A stretch of 64,000 nucleotides of DNA from Zanthoxylum bungeanum. Taxonomy: Eukaryota; Streptophyta; Magnoliopsida; Sapindales; Rutaceae. The position numbers and the translations under genes are program-made. Location: positions 124,001-188,000 of the forward strand of contig SKCR01001889.1 of the NCBI GenBank assembly GCA_019454045.1. Reading direction: 5' to 3'. Positions within the stretch are counted from its first letter, which is position 1. Every line of letters starts with the position of its first letter. This document shows positions 46,414-57,173 of this stretch, one piece after another. The notes below the pieces were generated by a model, which was not told where the DNA came from, did no database searches, and was given only the letters and a program-made list of their open reading frames with translations.

Positions 46414-46506
46414 GTATTTTGTCAGTTCTTATTTCTGAGTATGAAGTTCATGCCTTTTCTAACAGATTGTAGGGTCTGATATATTTTTCTTCTTTTATCT
46501 TTCCAG
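46414..46506 (+). other. Putative intron 1 of the 45887 relic
   Basis: AAG|GTATTTT to a CTTTTATCTTTCCAG acceptor with a strong pyrimidine tract. 93 bp, a usual plant intron length. Confidence 0.5.
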
Positions 46507-47955
46507 CTTATGCTTGTGTATACATTCCTCATTACCCTGAACTGTCCAGAGAGTGTAAAATTCATTTATCGGTTTGTGGCCTGTGGGGGAATGAGTCGTT
46601 TCATATCAACATGGTGGTTAACAAGGCGCCCCGATGCGTTGTGTCCCTTACTTCTCCCCTTTAAGTACTGGTGACCGATCATCTATATTTCAAGAGAAGG
46701 ATCAGGGGTGGTTCGCCCATAATAAGGCTCATTTTAATAAGAGATTTATGGGCAAAAGGTGTTTATCAGGGGTTTGAACCTCTCTGCCTCTGAGTCTAGT
46801 GATGCTTCTGAAATCATTCCCTCTGACGATCATGACTAAGCGAACTTGAAAAAATAACAAGGGATGAAGAAATGTGATGAATGGAGCAGAAACCCATATA
46901 TGAAAAAGGCCAGCCTGAAGTTGTCTTACAAGCCTGAAAACATGGGCTTTGAAATGTTAGATGCTACCTCGGAGGGTACCCCTAATGATCTCGTCTTAAT
47001 TTCAAAGATAAAGTATGATGTTGCTATACCTAAACTCCATAACAGTCCCCTCATACTGCCCATGCTGCATCACAAAAGCCTTTTAGTTCTTCTTCTGCAA
47101 CAATAAGACTTTCTTTTAGTGCTATGTCACCCTCAGGCATAACCATATCCAAGAGGAAGGATCTTCTCATCTCATGTTCTTCGGTTGGGATTCCTACTTC
47201 TATTCTCCCCAAATCCCCAACTCCATAAGAGAAATAAGAGAGTCAGCTCCAGCATCACTGCATGAAATAGAAGATTGGGAGTGAGCTGGCACGCCCTTTA
47301 GAGGTTGAGATAGGGTCAAGCTCTGAAGCTACAGCTTCTGGGTCAATGTCTGTTGCGCCTACTGTTCATATTGGCCCAGCCACAGTTCTGTCTGCATCTC
47401 TGCCTCTTTTCTCTACCTGAAGGTCCCTTATTTTGGTTTCCGAGTCGCCTGTTTATGCTTATGGAACTCTGTTGGCCCCTTCTACACTGTCTTCAATACA
47501 ACCTCCTTCAAAGCCTTCTACAAGCCTTGCATAACAACTCTCTGAGCCGTCACCTATGAGCGTTTCTACCTTTAATGCTGGGGATTTCCAGAATCTGCTG
47601 GGTTCCATACGCTCTCTCATTGCCTCTCCATCGACACATCAGAGTCTACTATATTTGGTCTAAGATCCTAGTGATCCTTTAATTCAGTAGGGTGAGTGTC
47701 AATTACGCAGTCTAGTTTCTTAGGAAGTCAGAGACTCGCCTTTATGAGGCTCAAAATGATCTGACTAAGGCTTCAGAATGATCTGGCTAAGGCCGAGACT
47801 CGCAAAAAAAAATGTTTCTGCTCTGGCAGCTGGTCAGTCGAAGCTCGAGGAGAGGTTTGCTCAGTGGGAGATTAAAAATTAGGACCTTCATGCAATCTGG
47901 ACTCGCTGCCCATGAAAATGAGGGGCTTCGTGCTGAAGTCTCCGAGGTTCACTAG

Positions 47956-48035
47956 GTAAGGCTCTCTCTTTTGGAATTTCTGACTTTACTCTTTTTCCAG
48001 CCATTTTCTATTTCTCATGAGTTGTTTTCTTGCAG
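47956..48035 (+). other. Putative intron 2 of the 45887 relic
   Basis: TAG|GTAAGGCT donor and TTTTCTTGCAG acceptor, 80 bp, T-rich inside. Both borders are close to consensus. Confidence 0.55.
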
Positions 48036-48856
48036 GATCTGGAGGTGTCATTTTTTTTGGTGAAAAAATCAATTTTTCGAGGGTACTCGAATGGGTACCA
48101 CGAGAAAATAAAATATGTGTGCTTAGAGGCAGCAGGATGAGTTCCTCCGTAGGCACTCTATTTAAGTGTGGAAGTCTTTAAGCTAAATAAGCTGTTGCAA
48201 AGTGCTGATGATCATCGTCAGGACAAGCTTGAGCTTCTTCTTTCCCAATCTCATGCTCGGTACAATGTCATCAGCCAAGTGAATAGTGCTAAGTGTTATC
48301 GTCTGGGTTGGTAAGACCATGTCAAGGATTCTACTGACAGGTCTTACCAGGGAGGTCCTGATGAGTGTGACGCAGTCGTGGGTGTCGTGCACCAGAACTA
48401 CGATCCAGACCATCATATCCAAAGTCAGGGCCTTAGAATCAGCTTTTTGGATGATTTGGGAGATAACGCCAAGGAAAGTTTGGGTTTCTATGACATTACA
48501 AAGGTTGCGGAGTCTTCAGGTGTTGCCCCACATCTTCAGGTTGAATCTCTATCTGGTCTATTTGGGGTTGCTTCCCCTCAATGTGTTCATTCTCTGGCTG
48601 CTTAGGAGGTCCATTTAGCTCATTTGATGTTCCTGGCTCTTCCTACTCTTCCGGGCCTTCCAGCTCTTGCCGTAGACCTACCACCTCCTGTTGTGGAGTA
48701 TTCTTAAGCCATTTTCCAGGTGATATACCTTCTTCAGAGGGCGCGGCTACTCCTTTGGCAGGTTCTACTCCAGCCTAAGATCTTATAGAATAATGTTATA
48801 GATGTATATGGCATTTGGGCCTATTTTTGAGTGGAATGTGTATTTTTTGTATGAAT

Positions 48857-48863
48857 AAAATAA
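48857..48863 (+). terminator. Possible polyadenylation signal
   Basis: AATAAAATAAG about 75 bp after the last recognisable coding segment, in a T-rich 3' context. Confidence 0.3.
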
Positions 48864-48890
48864 GTATTTCATTTTCAAGTCCTTCTATTT

Positions 48891-49280
48891 TTTTCATTAT
48901 CTGTGAATAAGAAATCGGGTCTTGGCATCAAACCTCTGAGGGAGTTGGCACACACTCTAGTGAGCTATCATGAGCACATTCGGTTAAAGGATCAGGATCC
49001 TGACAAGCAAAAATTCATCCTCAGTAGTAGAGTGTTAGAGTATATGGCTGGCATGGGTCGTCAGCCCCATGAGATCGATGGGTTGGAAAACCCTCATATT
49101 GAAGGCATTAGTCGACGCTGGGGGAACAAATACAGGAGAGACCTCGTCCTTTTCATTCCAAAGTCAACTGTAGATGTTGGCATTTATTGGCACACAAGGT
49201 TCTACCCTCCTAAGTCTGTTGTGGCTACTCCATTTCGTCCAAGTTGCTATGTAGGGTTCCAGAAGTTCCTCTCTCCGAGT
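48891..49280 (+). pseudogene. Unidentified reading frame, 5' part, interrupted by hAT
   Basis: Open for about 126 codons from the ATG at 48903, with no stop before the hAT terminus. Visible segments are GIKPLRELAHTLVSYHEHIR, LSSRVLEYMAGMGRQPHEID, GISRRWGNKYRRDLVLFIPK and DVGIYWHTRFYPPKS. The composition (W, Y, R, H; no low complexity) is that of a real folded protein. I do not recognise the family. The TAG that ends it is contributed by the hAT terminus (TAGGGGTGAG). The coding sense resumes at 63626. It may be a second exon or gene of the same transposon-like unit as 45887-48780. Confidence 0.6.
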
Positions 49281-49599
49281 TAGGGGTGAGCAAAATCGAT
49301 TTCGGTTCTGCGTTGAACTGAAACCTACCCGAAAAAAATCAGTTCATAACTGAGTTGAATCAGAATCTACCTAATATTAATCGATTTCGGTTTGGTTCCC
49401 ATCCGATTCTGATATACCCTATTGATTTATTATTGTCAAACTTTGAAAATGTAATTTTTGGTCACACTTGAATATTACATAATATTCTTGGCAACTGTCC
49501 ATACAAAAATATAATAAGAAATAAAACTACATATTACATAATATTTTTGACTTGATACATAATATTCTTGTAGGTTACACAACACATTTCATTTTCAGC

Positions 49600-49865
49600 A
49601 GCAATAAGCATACAACATTAGCACACTCCAGCAGGTAACAACAGCAAACAACAACAGAAGTAGCAACACATTCCAGCAGGCAGCAACAACAACACATTCC
49701 AGCAGGCAGCAACAACAGTAACAGGCAGCAACAGCAAGCAGCAAGCAACAACAACACATTCAAACATGCAGCACCAACAGTAACAGGCAGCAACAGTAAA
49801 TAGTAGTAACAGAAATAACAACAGACAACAACACATTTTGACAAACAATAGAAACAACAACAGAC
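49600..49865. repeat. CAA/CAG-rich minisatellite in the hAT
   Basis: Imperfect CAGCAACAACA units and repeated ACACATTCCAGCAGGCAGCA blocks. The cysteine- and leucine-rich frames on the minus strand here are artefacts of the repeat. Confidence 0.8.
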
Positions 49866-50187
49866 ACCATTACATTAGAAAATATAATCTATATTACAGC
49901 AGTAAAACAACAAATATCAAATCCACACAGTAACATTACAGTAGCAGACAACAACCCAAACAGATATAGAAACTACAACACTAAATAAATGACTCACTTA
50001 TCAAATTTCATCATCTATATCAGCATTGGTATCACTATCAGCAATATCATTATCATCTATAATCGTCAGCCCACTCACTTATGTTACAAATATAAAATAC
50101 TAGATAGTTAGTGCATGAATAAAATTAAAATTACATAATTTGACATTTCCCCTTACTTGCATCATATTTTTCTGCATCTTCCATTAA

Positions 50188-50575
50188 TTACTCAATATTT
50201 ATTGGTGTTAGCGCAGTCTTTAACCAATCATGAGTACATAACAATGATTGAACAACTTTTGGAGTTAAACAAATTCGAAATGAATCAAGAACACGACCGG
50301 ATATACTGAAAGTCGACTCTGAAGCCATAGTGGATACAGAAATCGCCAACACATCTCTTACAATTTGAGAAAGAATCTTGTACTTGAATATATTACTCTT
50401 CCACCAACCTAAGATATCAAGATCTTTCCCACCATCTTCACAAGCTTCTTCAAAGTACTTTTCAAACTCTGATTTAGGCTACACATCTTGTTCATCTATT
50501 ATAAACCTCATCAATTCATCTAGAATATATATGTCATCACCATTACCACCAACACAACCACGCTCTTCCATAATG
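50188..50575 (-). pseudogene. hAT transposase C-terminal dimerisation domain relic
   Basis: Read on the minus strand from about 50575 to the stop TAA (50190-50188). Motifs run in order: FIIDEQDV, a stop, then SEFEKYFEEA, DILGWWKSN, KILSQIVRDVLAISVSTMAS, ESTFSISGRVLDSFR, LTPKVVQSLLCTHDWLK and the C-terminus TPINIE. WW, the MASESTFS motif, GRVLDSFR and CTHDWL are hallmarks of the hAT family dimerisation domain, which the transposase uses for oligomerisation and activity. The catalytic part upstream is not seen; Gypsy F inserted next to this domain and the rest is deleted or unreadable. Confidence 0.85.
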
Positions 50576-51194
50576 CTTCAAGTTTGAGAAAAAAAACTTG
50601 TTTCATAACTTCTGTTACCACCTTTATTTATCAAATAAACATTGCAAAATTCACGGAAGTCACGGGAAATAGACGTCGGAAGGGGAAATTCAGAATAGAC
50701 ATGTCATCAAAATTCATTTCACAAGTTCATTGTTTTCGTTCGTGCTGCGTTCGTTACTTCGTTCGAATGTCAGGCAGATTGCGGGCGTTCGTGTAGCGTT
50801 CGAAGAGTCGTTCGAACGGTGTCGGTATTTCTGGTTTTGCTGCTAGCCTCACACCCAAGCCCAATTAGCCCACCAAAGCCTATTAAAATATTAATTAAAT
50901 CATATACCAATTAAATGAAATATTAATTAAATCATATACCATTAAATAAAACATTAAATAAAATCATGCCTAATTAAAATCAATCAACCAATTATATCCC
51001 AATCAAAAATATCTTATTCCTAACTTAACAAATATTATGCCTAAACAACACAAATTAAATATATTAACTTCCTAATTAGCCAAATTTTGTCCCCCCTCAA
51101 ATCTTAGGATTTCCTTGTTTGACACCAAATCAAATCCCCTTTAAATGCCAAATCTCTTTCCTTGTCAAACAAGATTTAACCCTAGCTCTTTGCC

Positions 51195-51200
51195 TATAAA
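51195..51200 (+). promoter_or_regulatory. Putative TATA box of Gypsy F LTR
   Basis: CCTATAAAAAG; the 3' LTR has CCTATAAAAG at 60375-60384. A CT-rich then A-rich leader follows in both. Confidence 0.5.
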
Positions 51201-52019
51201 AAGAACCCAATTCCAACCCTTGAGACCCCTAGCTCATTCATACAAAAAAAAAACATATCTTACTCTCACACATACACAGCAAAAAAAAAAAGCTCTCTCA
51301 ATTCACGCCATACACAAGAAAAATCACAGCCCTTAAACACTCTCCATAACCGAAAACAGCAACCCCCATAACCACCAAAAATCACCCATAAAACTGCAGT
51401 AAAACCGTGAGAACACCCCCCTCCAAAACTGCAGTAAAACCATGAATACAGTCCCCCAAAACAGCAGCCCAAACACCCCAAAAAAACCCCTTAAACAACC
51501 GAAAAACAGCAGCCCCCGAACCTCCAAAAAAAACACCCAAAACAGCAGCAAAAAAGAGGAAACTCCGACTCAAGATAGCGAGACAACCAGTGAACCAGGA
51601 AACCGGTGAACCGGAGGAGTTGCGGAGTATCCATCCTTCTGACGACCGTGTAACATACTTCCGAGAGACGATCTAAAAGGTTATACCTGAGGGCACCTTT
51701 TGTATTCACTTTTAATTGTCTTATTTATTTTTCCGCATGAGAGTCGTTTGTTGATGCATGCTGTGGCCTTTGTGAATGAATGAAAAATGTGTCACCTCTT
51801 GTGGTATATAGGATGGAAACCCGGACATAAGTTTCATAGCCGATTCCGAATGGACGGTAGTATGATCTGTACTCGGGATACAACTCCACGTACCACTTGA
51901 GCAAACGGCACATCTTTCGCTTTGTTTTGTCTTACTTGTTTATAATCTGCATTTTTCATCTCGCCATTTAATTTCCGTATGATCATTTGTTTGTATTGAT
52001 GATGAGATGCACATGGGCT

Positions 52020-52620
52020 TAGTATGTTGGTCTAAAGGTTCTACATTCGAGGGAAGTAAATGCCAAAAGGCTACCTTTACGCCAACACTTCACCGCGCCT
52101 TTTACATCATGTCTTTTATTTTATGTACTTTAGTTGTTTATGTAATTAGTGATAAAGTGCATGGGCTTAGTAAGTGCGATTAAAGGTCCTCTATTTTGAG
52201 AGGTTAAAATCCTTTACCACGATGCTTCACCGCGCCGGACAACGTATATTCGTTTGAATGTGAGATGTGTTCAATCGGGTATACGAAGTCCGATATTGTT
52301 TCTTTTATTTTTATATGCATTATGATGAGATAAAGCGCATGGGCTTAGTAAGTGCGATTAAAGGTCCTCTATTTTGAGAGGTTAAAATCCTTTACCACGA
52401 TGCTTTGCCGCGCCAGATAATGTATATTCGATTGGATGTGAGATATGTTCAATCGGATACATGAAGTCCGATATCGTTGTCTTTACTTCTTTATGTATGT
52501 ATTGTGTTGTTTGCGTATTGGCTTAGTAAGTGCGATTAAAGGTCCTCTATTTTGAGAGGTTAAAATCCTTTACCACGATGCTTCGCCGCGCCGGATAGTG
52601 TATATTCGATTGGATGCGAG
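52020..52620. repeat. About 178-bp tandem repeats in F LTR
   Basis: Three good copies and one diverged first copy of a unit containing CTTAGTAAGTGCGATTAAAG, at 52166, 52344 and 52522 (diverged at about 52020). Each contains a TACCACGATGCTTC and CCGCGCC block. The 3' LTR has the same array (61228-61860). Confidence 0.9.
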
Positions 52621-52682
52621 ATGAGTTCTATCGGATACGTGAGGTCCTACATTGTGGATTTGTTTATCTATGTAAGTGTTGC

Positions 52683-53040
52683 ATGTATCAGGTCTGGTTC
52701 CGTTCGAACGCGTTCTCGAATGCCACACGAACGCGAACCTTTTGTTTACCGTTCGAACGCGTTCTCGAATGCTACATGAACGTGCACGCATTTTCTTAGT
52801 TTCATCATGCATCAGGTCTGGTTCTGTTCGAACACGTTCTTGAACACCACACGAACGCGAACCTTCTGTTTACCGTTCGAACGCGTTCTCGAACATTATG
52901 CGAACGCGCACTCATTTTCTTAGTTTCATCATGAATCAGGTATGGTTCCGTTCGAACGCGTTCTCAAACGCCATGCAAACGAGAACCTTCTATTTACCGT
53001 TCGAACGCGTTTACGAACGCTACACGAACACGCACCCACT
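52683..53040. repeat. 123-bp repeats carrying TTCGAACGCGTTC motifs
   Basis: Three units of about 123 bp starting at a CATGCATCAGGTCTGG block (52683, 52806, 52930). Each unit carries two CGTTCGAACGCGTTCTCGAA-type segments. The palindromic TTCGAA core occurs six times. Counterpart in the 3' LTR at 61900-62260, with point changes. Confidence 0.9.
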
Positions 53041-53501
53041 GAACTGAGTCCTTTTTATCAGATTTCGTGCATAATTATCCCTAGTAGCTATCCCTTCGTA
53101 TGATGAACCTGATTGCTTTTCTGTATTACGCAAGATTGTGTATGTGTCGTTCATCTGTATTCCCCACATGTATGAGTACAATGTGTTTATTAACTTGTAT
53201 GTTTGCCGTATGTTAATTTATCTTTATGTATGCAAATTGAGACATAGATTACATGCAAATAGGCTGTATGCAAATTCGGATATGTGTTACATGTAAATTT
53301 AGATGAATTTGTTGATGTATGCATGCGAACTTAGGGGTAAATCATCCTTGGAAATACGTTGCTTAGGCTTGGTTAGATTATTGCGCAAATCATTTTATTA
53401 CAAGTGGCATAAGTAAGGGACCATTCTGAACCCAACGGTTTGAGGTCTTCCCTTGCGAGGGGTGAGTGCGGCCTTAAATCTTTGTCCCGGTTCACACCGG
53501 G

Positions 53502-53512
53502 TGGCGACTCCA
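53502..53512 (+). other. PBS-like 11-mer inside F LTR
   Basis: TGGCGACTCCA, identical to the first 11 bases of the true PBS core at 53611-53621 and 109 bp upstream of it. Present in the 3' LTR as well (62721-62731). It is preceded by the CCCGGTTCACACCGGG hairpin. Confidence 0.8.
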
Positions 53513-53608
53513 TTATTCTCCGGTTTAATCCCCCGTGGGCTACTCCGTACTCCCAATCGGGCCGCGAGCCTGGGATAGCATGCGTCGCCCAGTTTCTGTG
53601 TCCCACAG

Positions 53609-53628
53609 TTTGGCGACTCCACTGGGGA
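53609..53628 (+). other. Primer-binding site of Gypsy F
   Basis: TTTGGCGACTCCACTGGGGA directly after the LTR. This type is used by Tat-group elements. I do not assign the tRNA with certainty. Confidence 0.8.
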
Positions 53629-54758
53629 TAAAGAATCTGCCCCGAAATAATATCTTGTAATATTATGATTTGTGCTTTAATTAACTGTGTTTACTGTTGG
53701 TTAAAAAGGGTTTAATCAAAGGCACTTTTAAGGCTAGTTAATGGTTTGGTGTCTTCCTTCATTCACTACCTTTCTATAAGGAAACGCTGTGAAGGCACCT
53801 AGACAATCACTTACTTGTGTCCTATTGTGATGGACTAATTTGGAAGACTCGTTGTTTATTCCTGTCACCAAGCGATAAGAGCCTAAGAGGCTAGGGTACT
53901 TAAGAGAGCCTCGCTCCACCCTCCCTCTGGGGAATCTACAATGGGAAATCCATTTGACAGTCAGTCACACACCATAACTCGTTGGCACGTACTGTAAGGT
54001 ATAAAAAAGATGTGCTCACTTGGTCACCCGAACCCTTGAGTAGGGAGACCTAGTTGTGGGCAATCCTTCGCCAGCGAGAGTCTTTGTCTACACTCCCGCA
54101 AACCCACAAGTAGACCGGGGTCATATGGCCTATAGCAACTATTTCCTTGTGCTTGTGGACCATCCTAATTTGGATGTGGTTGGATTTCTTGTCCAAAATG
54201 CGAACTTGTTGGGCCATTTAAACTGGGACGAGTTCGTATCCTATGATGATTGGGACAAAAGCTTCTGAAATGTTGATGGGCCACTCTGTAGAAGTTATTT
54301 TTGTATGCTTGTGTTTGGGAACATTGTCATTTGGATCCATTCGGACCTTTTATCATGGGATATGGGCTTGTTGGGCCATTTAGACTGGGACAAGAACGTA
54401 TCTTATGATGATCGGGCCAAAAGCTTCCAAAATGCCAATGGGCCATTATATGTTTGTGTTTAGGAACATTATCATTTGGATACGGTTGGACTTCTTGCCA
54501 TGAGATGTGAACTTGTTGGGCCATTTAAACTGGGGCGAGTTCACTCCTATGACAGTTAGCCCAAAAGCTTCTATAATGATGATGGGCCGATTTGTGTGAA
54601 AATCTTAATGAAATGATATATTCCTTGTATCACATGCATCTCATTCATCTCATGCATACATATGTCCTGTTAACACCCTCTATGTCTATAAAAGAGACAT
54701 CATAGATTTCTGTTGGGTAAGGAAAGAGGGAAGACTCACTAAAATACTGGTAAAAGAT
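53629..54758 (+). mobile_element. Leader of Gypsy F with tandem repeats
   Basis: 1.1 kb non-coding between PBS and gag. 54160-54600 holds three units of about 145-160 bp with CTTGTTGGGCCATTTA (54205, 54367, 54511), AAAAGCTTC and GATGGGCC segments. The repeated TGGGCC hexamer resembles that in the interior of element C. Confidence 0.8.
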
Positions 54759-56142
54759 ATGAGTACATCCGATAGCGAGGTATCCAGGATAGATCAGTTG
54801 GAAAACGGTCTCGCCAAAATTACTGAACATTGCAAGCATTGACTACTGCTATGGCTTGTATGGCTATACCCCGTGCTGGAGGGGTTCTGAGAATGTGAGG
54901 CGCGAGGAGCCTCCGAATGGGTTGGGGGATGATATCCCCACTTTTGATTATGACATGGCAGAGTATGCAACAGGCAAAGTGATGGGGTCTCAGGCAGAAT
55001 TTCAGAAGCTTCGGGATCAGGTTGAAACAGTTACCCGCAAAATGAAGGGTAAGCATGAAGAGTTGTTAGATTATGAGGCAATGACCTTCGAAGAAAAGTT
55101 TACTGCTCAGTTCAAGATGTCGGATATGGCTAAGTTCAATGGGAATGGGGATCCAATGGTTCATCTCCGTCAGTATGTATCAGTTATGAGTTCCGTGGGT
55201 TTGACAAAGCGTTAGGTACAGAAGATGTTTGGAATGTCACTTGAGGGGGCACCGGTGGTATGGTATCACAGCCTTGAGAAGAAAGTAAGGGAAGATTGGA
55301 GGGAATTGGCTGATGCATTCCTGAAACAGTATGTCACGGACTTGGAGATAGATCTGTCACTCCGAGATTTGGATAACATCAGGTAGAAACCGGAAGAGAG
55401 TTTCAAGAAGTATGTGGACCGCTGGAGAAGCCAGCTCTTAAATATGCAGACCAGGCCCTCAGAGAAGGACCAGATAAAAATGATTATCAAGGGCACCAAG
55501 CCCTCCATCTATGGGAAGCTAAGGAGGATGACCTCCATGATTACTGATTTTCGACAGTTGAGGGAAACTGTCATGGATATTGAAGAAGAAGAGGCCGAGA
55601 ATAGACAATTCTATGGTCTGAACAAGAGGCCCATTGGGGGGACATCGGGAACAAAGCCTGTTTCTGCTGAGATTGCTGCTATCCGAAACCGGAGATTCTC
55701 CAACTTGGGTAGACCCTTGTCCAAGGTATTGGAGAAATTGAAGAGACAAGGACTTCTGAAACCCTTAGAAACCAAACCACTCTCAAACCCTCCACCACCA
55801 CATCTCAACCTAAACCAATATTGCCAATTCCACCAACAGAAAGGCCATGATACCGACAACTATGCCCGACTCTGCCATGAAATCTAGGACCTTATAGACT
55901 CAAAAAAGATACCCGACCCTGAAACAAAACACCCCAACACACACCAGAACCCTTTACCAAATTACCACTTTGTCCCGCCACCAACCAATATTATAAACTA
56001 TGGCCTACCCGAGAACCTTGTCCTCAAATCCTTTGACCTCCAAGCCGTTTGCCTTGGGATTTGGGATAGTAACAGCGAAGATGAAACCGAACATGGGAAG
56101 AGTTCTGGGCAGACTTCTCTAGTAGTGATGAAGAAGAAGTGA
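54759..56142 (+). pseudogene. Tat-lineage gag relic (Gypsy F)
   Basis: Structural protein of F. The chosen start ATG (54759) opens MSTSDSEVSRIDQLENGLAK. Then a stop, the charged N-terminal region with EFQKLRDQVETVTRKMK (to 55100) and the capsid core: KMSDMAKFNGNGDPMVHLRQ, ALMKMFGMSL-type and DWRELADAFLKQY segments (55100-55380), interrupted by stops at 55214 and 55384. The second half (55414-55887) has ESFKKYVDRWRSQLLNM, then the zinc-binding YCQFHQQKGHDTDNYARL, whose last Cys position appears changed. The frame closes near 56142 after an MTRSGRFY segment (in another frame) that normally precedes protease. At least four stops. Confidence 0.85.
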
Positions 56143-56198
56143 GAGGTATGACACGCAGCGGGCGTTTCTACAATGATATGACTGATAAGGGTAAATGA

Positions 56199-56759
56199 GT
56201 GTTATCAGAGGGTAGAGAAGTGGCTGAGAAAGATAATCACAAGGCTGCCTTTGTTACCGAGTGGGGTACTTATTGTTACAGGGTAATGTCGTTTGGGCTC
56301 AAGAATGCTGGAGCTACGTATCAACGGATGGCCACTACCTTATTTCATGACTTGATGCACAAAGAGATTGAAGTGTATGTGAATGACATGATGGTAAAAT
56401 CAGAGACAAGAATTGGGCATATAGAAGCACTGGAGAGGTTCCTTCAGAGAGTGGACAAGTACAACCTACGGCTGAACCCCAAGAAATGTGTGTTTGGGGT
56501 AACATCAGGAAAACTGCTATGGTATACAGTGGGAATGGGAGGAATTGAGGTAGACTCTGAAAAGATCAAAGCAATCACAGAAATGCCAGCACCGAAGACT
56601 GAGAAAGAAGTCAGAGCATTCATGGGGAAGATTCAGTATATCAGTCGGTTCATCGCCAAGTTGACGTCAGTGTGTGAGCCTATCTTCAAACTGTTGAGAA
56701 AAGATCAGCCGGTAAAGTGGAATGGGCAGTGTCAAACAGCCTTCGACAAGATCAGATAG
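56199..56759 (+). pseudogene. Gypsy F reverse transcriptase, C-terminal part
   Basis: Open for 186 codons. It opens with junction sequence, then HKAAFVTEWGTYCYRVMSFG, LKNAGATYQRMATTLFHDLM and the active-site segment EVYVNDMMVKS. Functional members have YVDD; here the first Asp is Asn (AAT, 56382-56384), which should abolish polymerisation. Next come the thumb motifs NLRLNPKKCVFGVTSGKLL and connection GKIQYISRFIAKLTSVCEPI. Protease and the RT fingers are missing: the deletion junction lies near 56195, just after the gag-protease linker. TAG ends the frame at 56757. Confidence 0.9.
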
Positions 56760-57173
56760 TACTTGGTAAAGCCTCTTGTGTTGAAACCTCTGAGATTGGG
56801 CAGACCTTTGATATTGTATTTGGCCATAGAATCTGAAGCACTGGGGGCAATGATGGTACAGGCAGATGAGACAGGGGTAGAGCATGCAGTTTACTATCTG
56901 AGTAAGAAGATGCTCCCGTATGAGGCTCGTTATCAAGAAGTAGAAAATATCTGTCTAGCAGTGGTATGGGCTTCCAGAAAACTGCGGCATTATTTTCAGT
57001 CTTACAAGATCCAGGTAGTGGCAAAGGAGAATCCTCTGAAATATCTGCATTCAGTGCCTTCGCTAGTGGGGAAATTGGGCAGATGGTTAGTATTGCTGAC
57101 AGAGTTTGACATTGAGTATCTCACCACCAAAGTAGTCAAAGGGCGAGCAGTAGCAGAGTTTCTGGCATTGTAA
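56760..57173 (+). pseudogene. Gypsy F RNase H domain
   Basis: Continues the polyprotein after the TAG. Motifs are LVLKPLRLGRPLILYLAIES, GAMMVQADETGVEHAVYYLS, KKMLPYEARYQEVENICLAV and ASRKLRHYFQSYKIQVVAKE. This is the typical Gypsy RNase H with its EARY(Q/L)xxE motif. Open for 136 codons, then TAA at 57171. Confidence 0.85.

Larger units (their letters stand above)
45887..48780 (+). pseudogene. Decayed intron-bearing gene, probably transposon-derived
   Basis: Starts MASSSSSDDKI, then a stop at 45920; further stops and frame changes follow. The first exon (45887-46413) has PRGGVILGEYHFQIRRFPIH and, in a shifted frame, GFIIFSIVNDSHFTICDFFY, a pattern like the plant 'putative gypsy-type transposon' domain proteins. 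The C-terminal exon (48036-48605) reads ALYLSVEVFKLNKLLQSADD, GVVHQNYDPDHHIQ and SFLDDLGDNAKESLGFYDIT. The middle is charged and S-rich with coiled-coil-like stretches (47700-47950). Two GT-AG introns are readable. The family assignment is from remembered pattern, not a search; it could also be a decayed cellular gene. Confidence 0.5.
50651..53607 (+). repeat. 5' LTR of Gypsy F (first 67 bp missing)
   Basis: High identity to 59829-62826. It begins in mid-sequence at TCACGGAAGTCACGGG. Includes a TATA box (51195), 178-bp repeats (about 52160-52620), TTCGAACG arrays (52690-53040), a CCCGGT/ACCGGG hairpin and a PBS-like 11-mer (53502-53512). It ends GTCCCACA. Confidence 0.9.

Noticed and set aside
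49575..49860. Cysteine-rich minus-strand frames
   Set aside because: Translation of a CAA/CAG-rich minisatellite; not a protein gene.
52160..52620. CRISPR-like spaced repeats
   Set aside because: Repeat units are 178 bp, in a plant retrotransposon LTR and with homologous spacers; not a CRISPR array.
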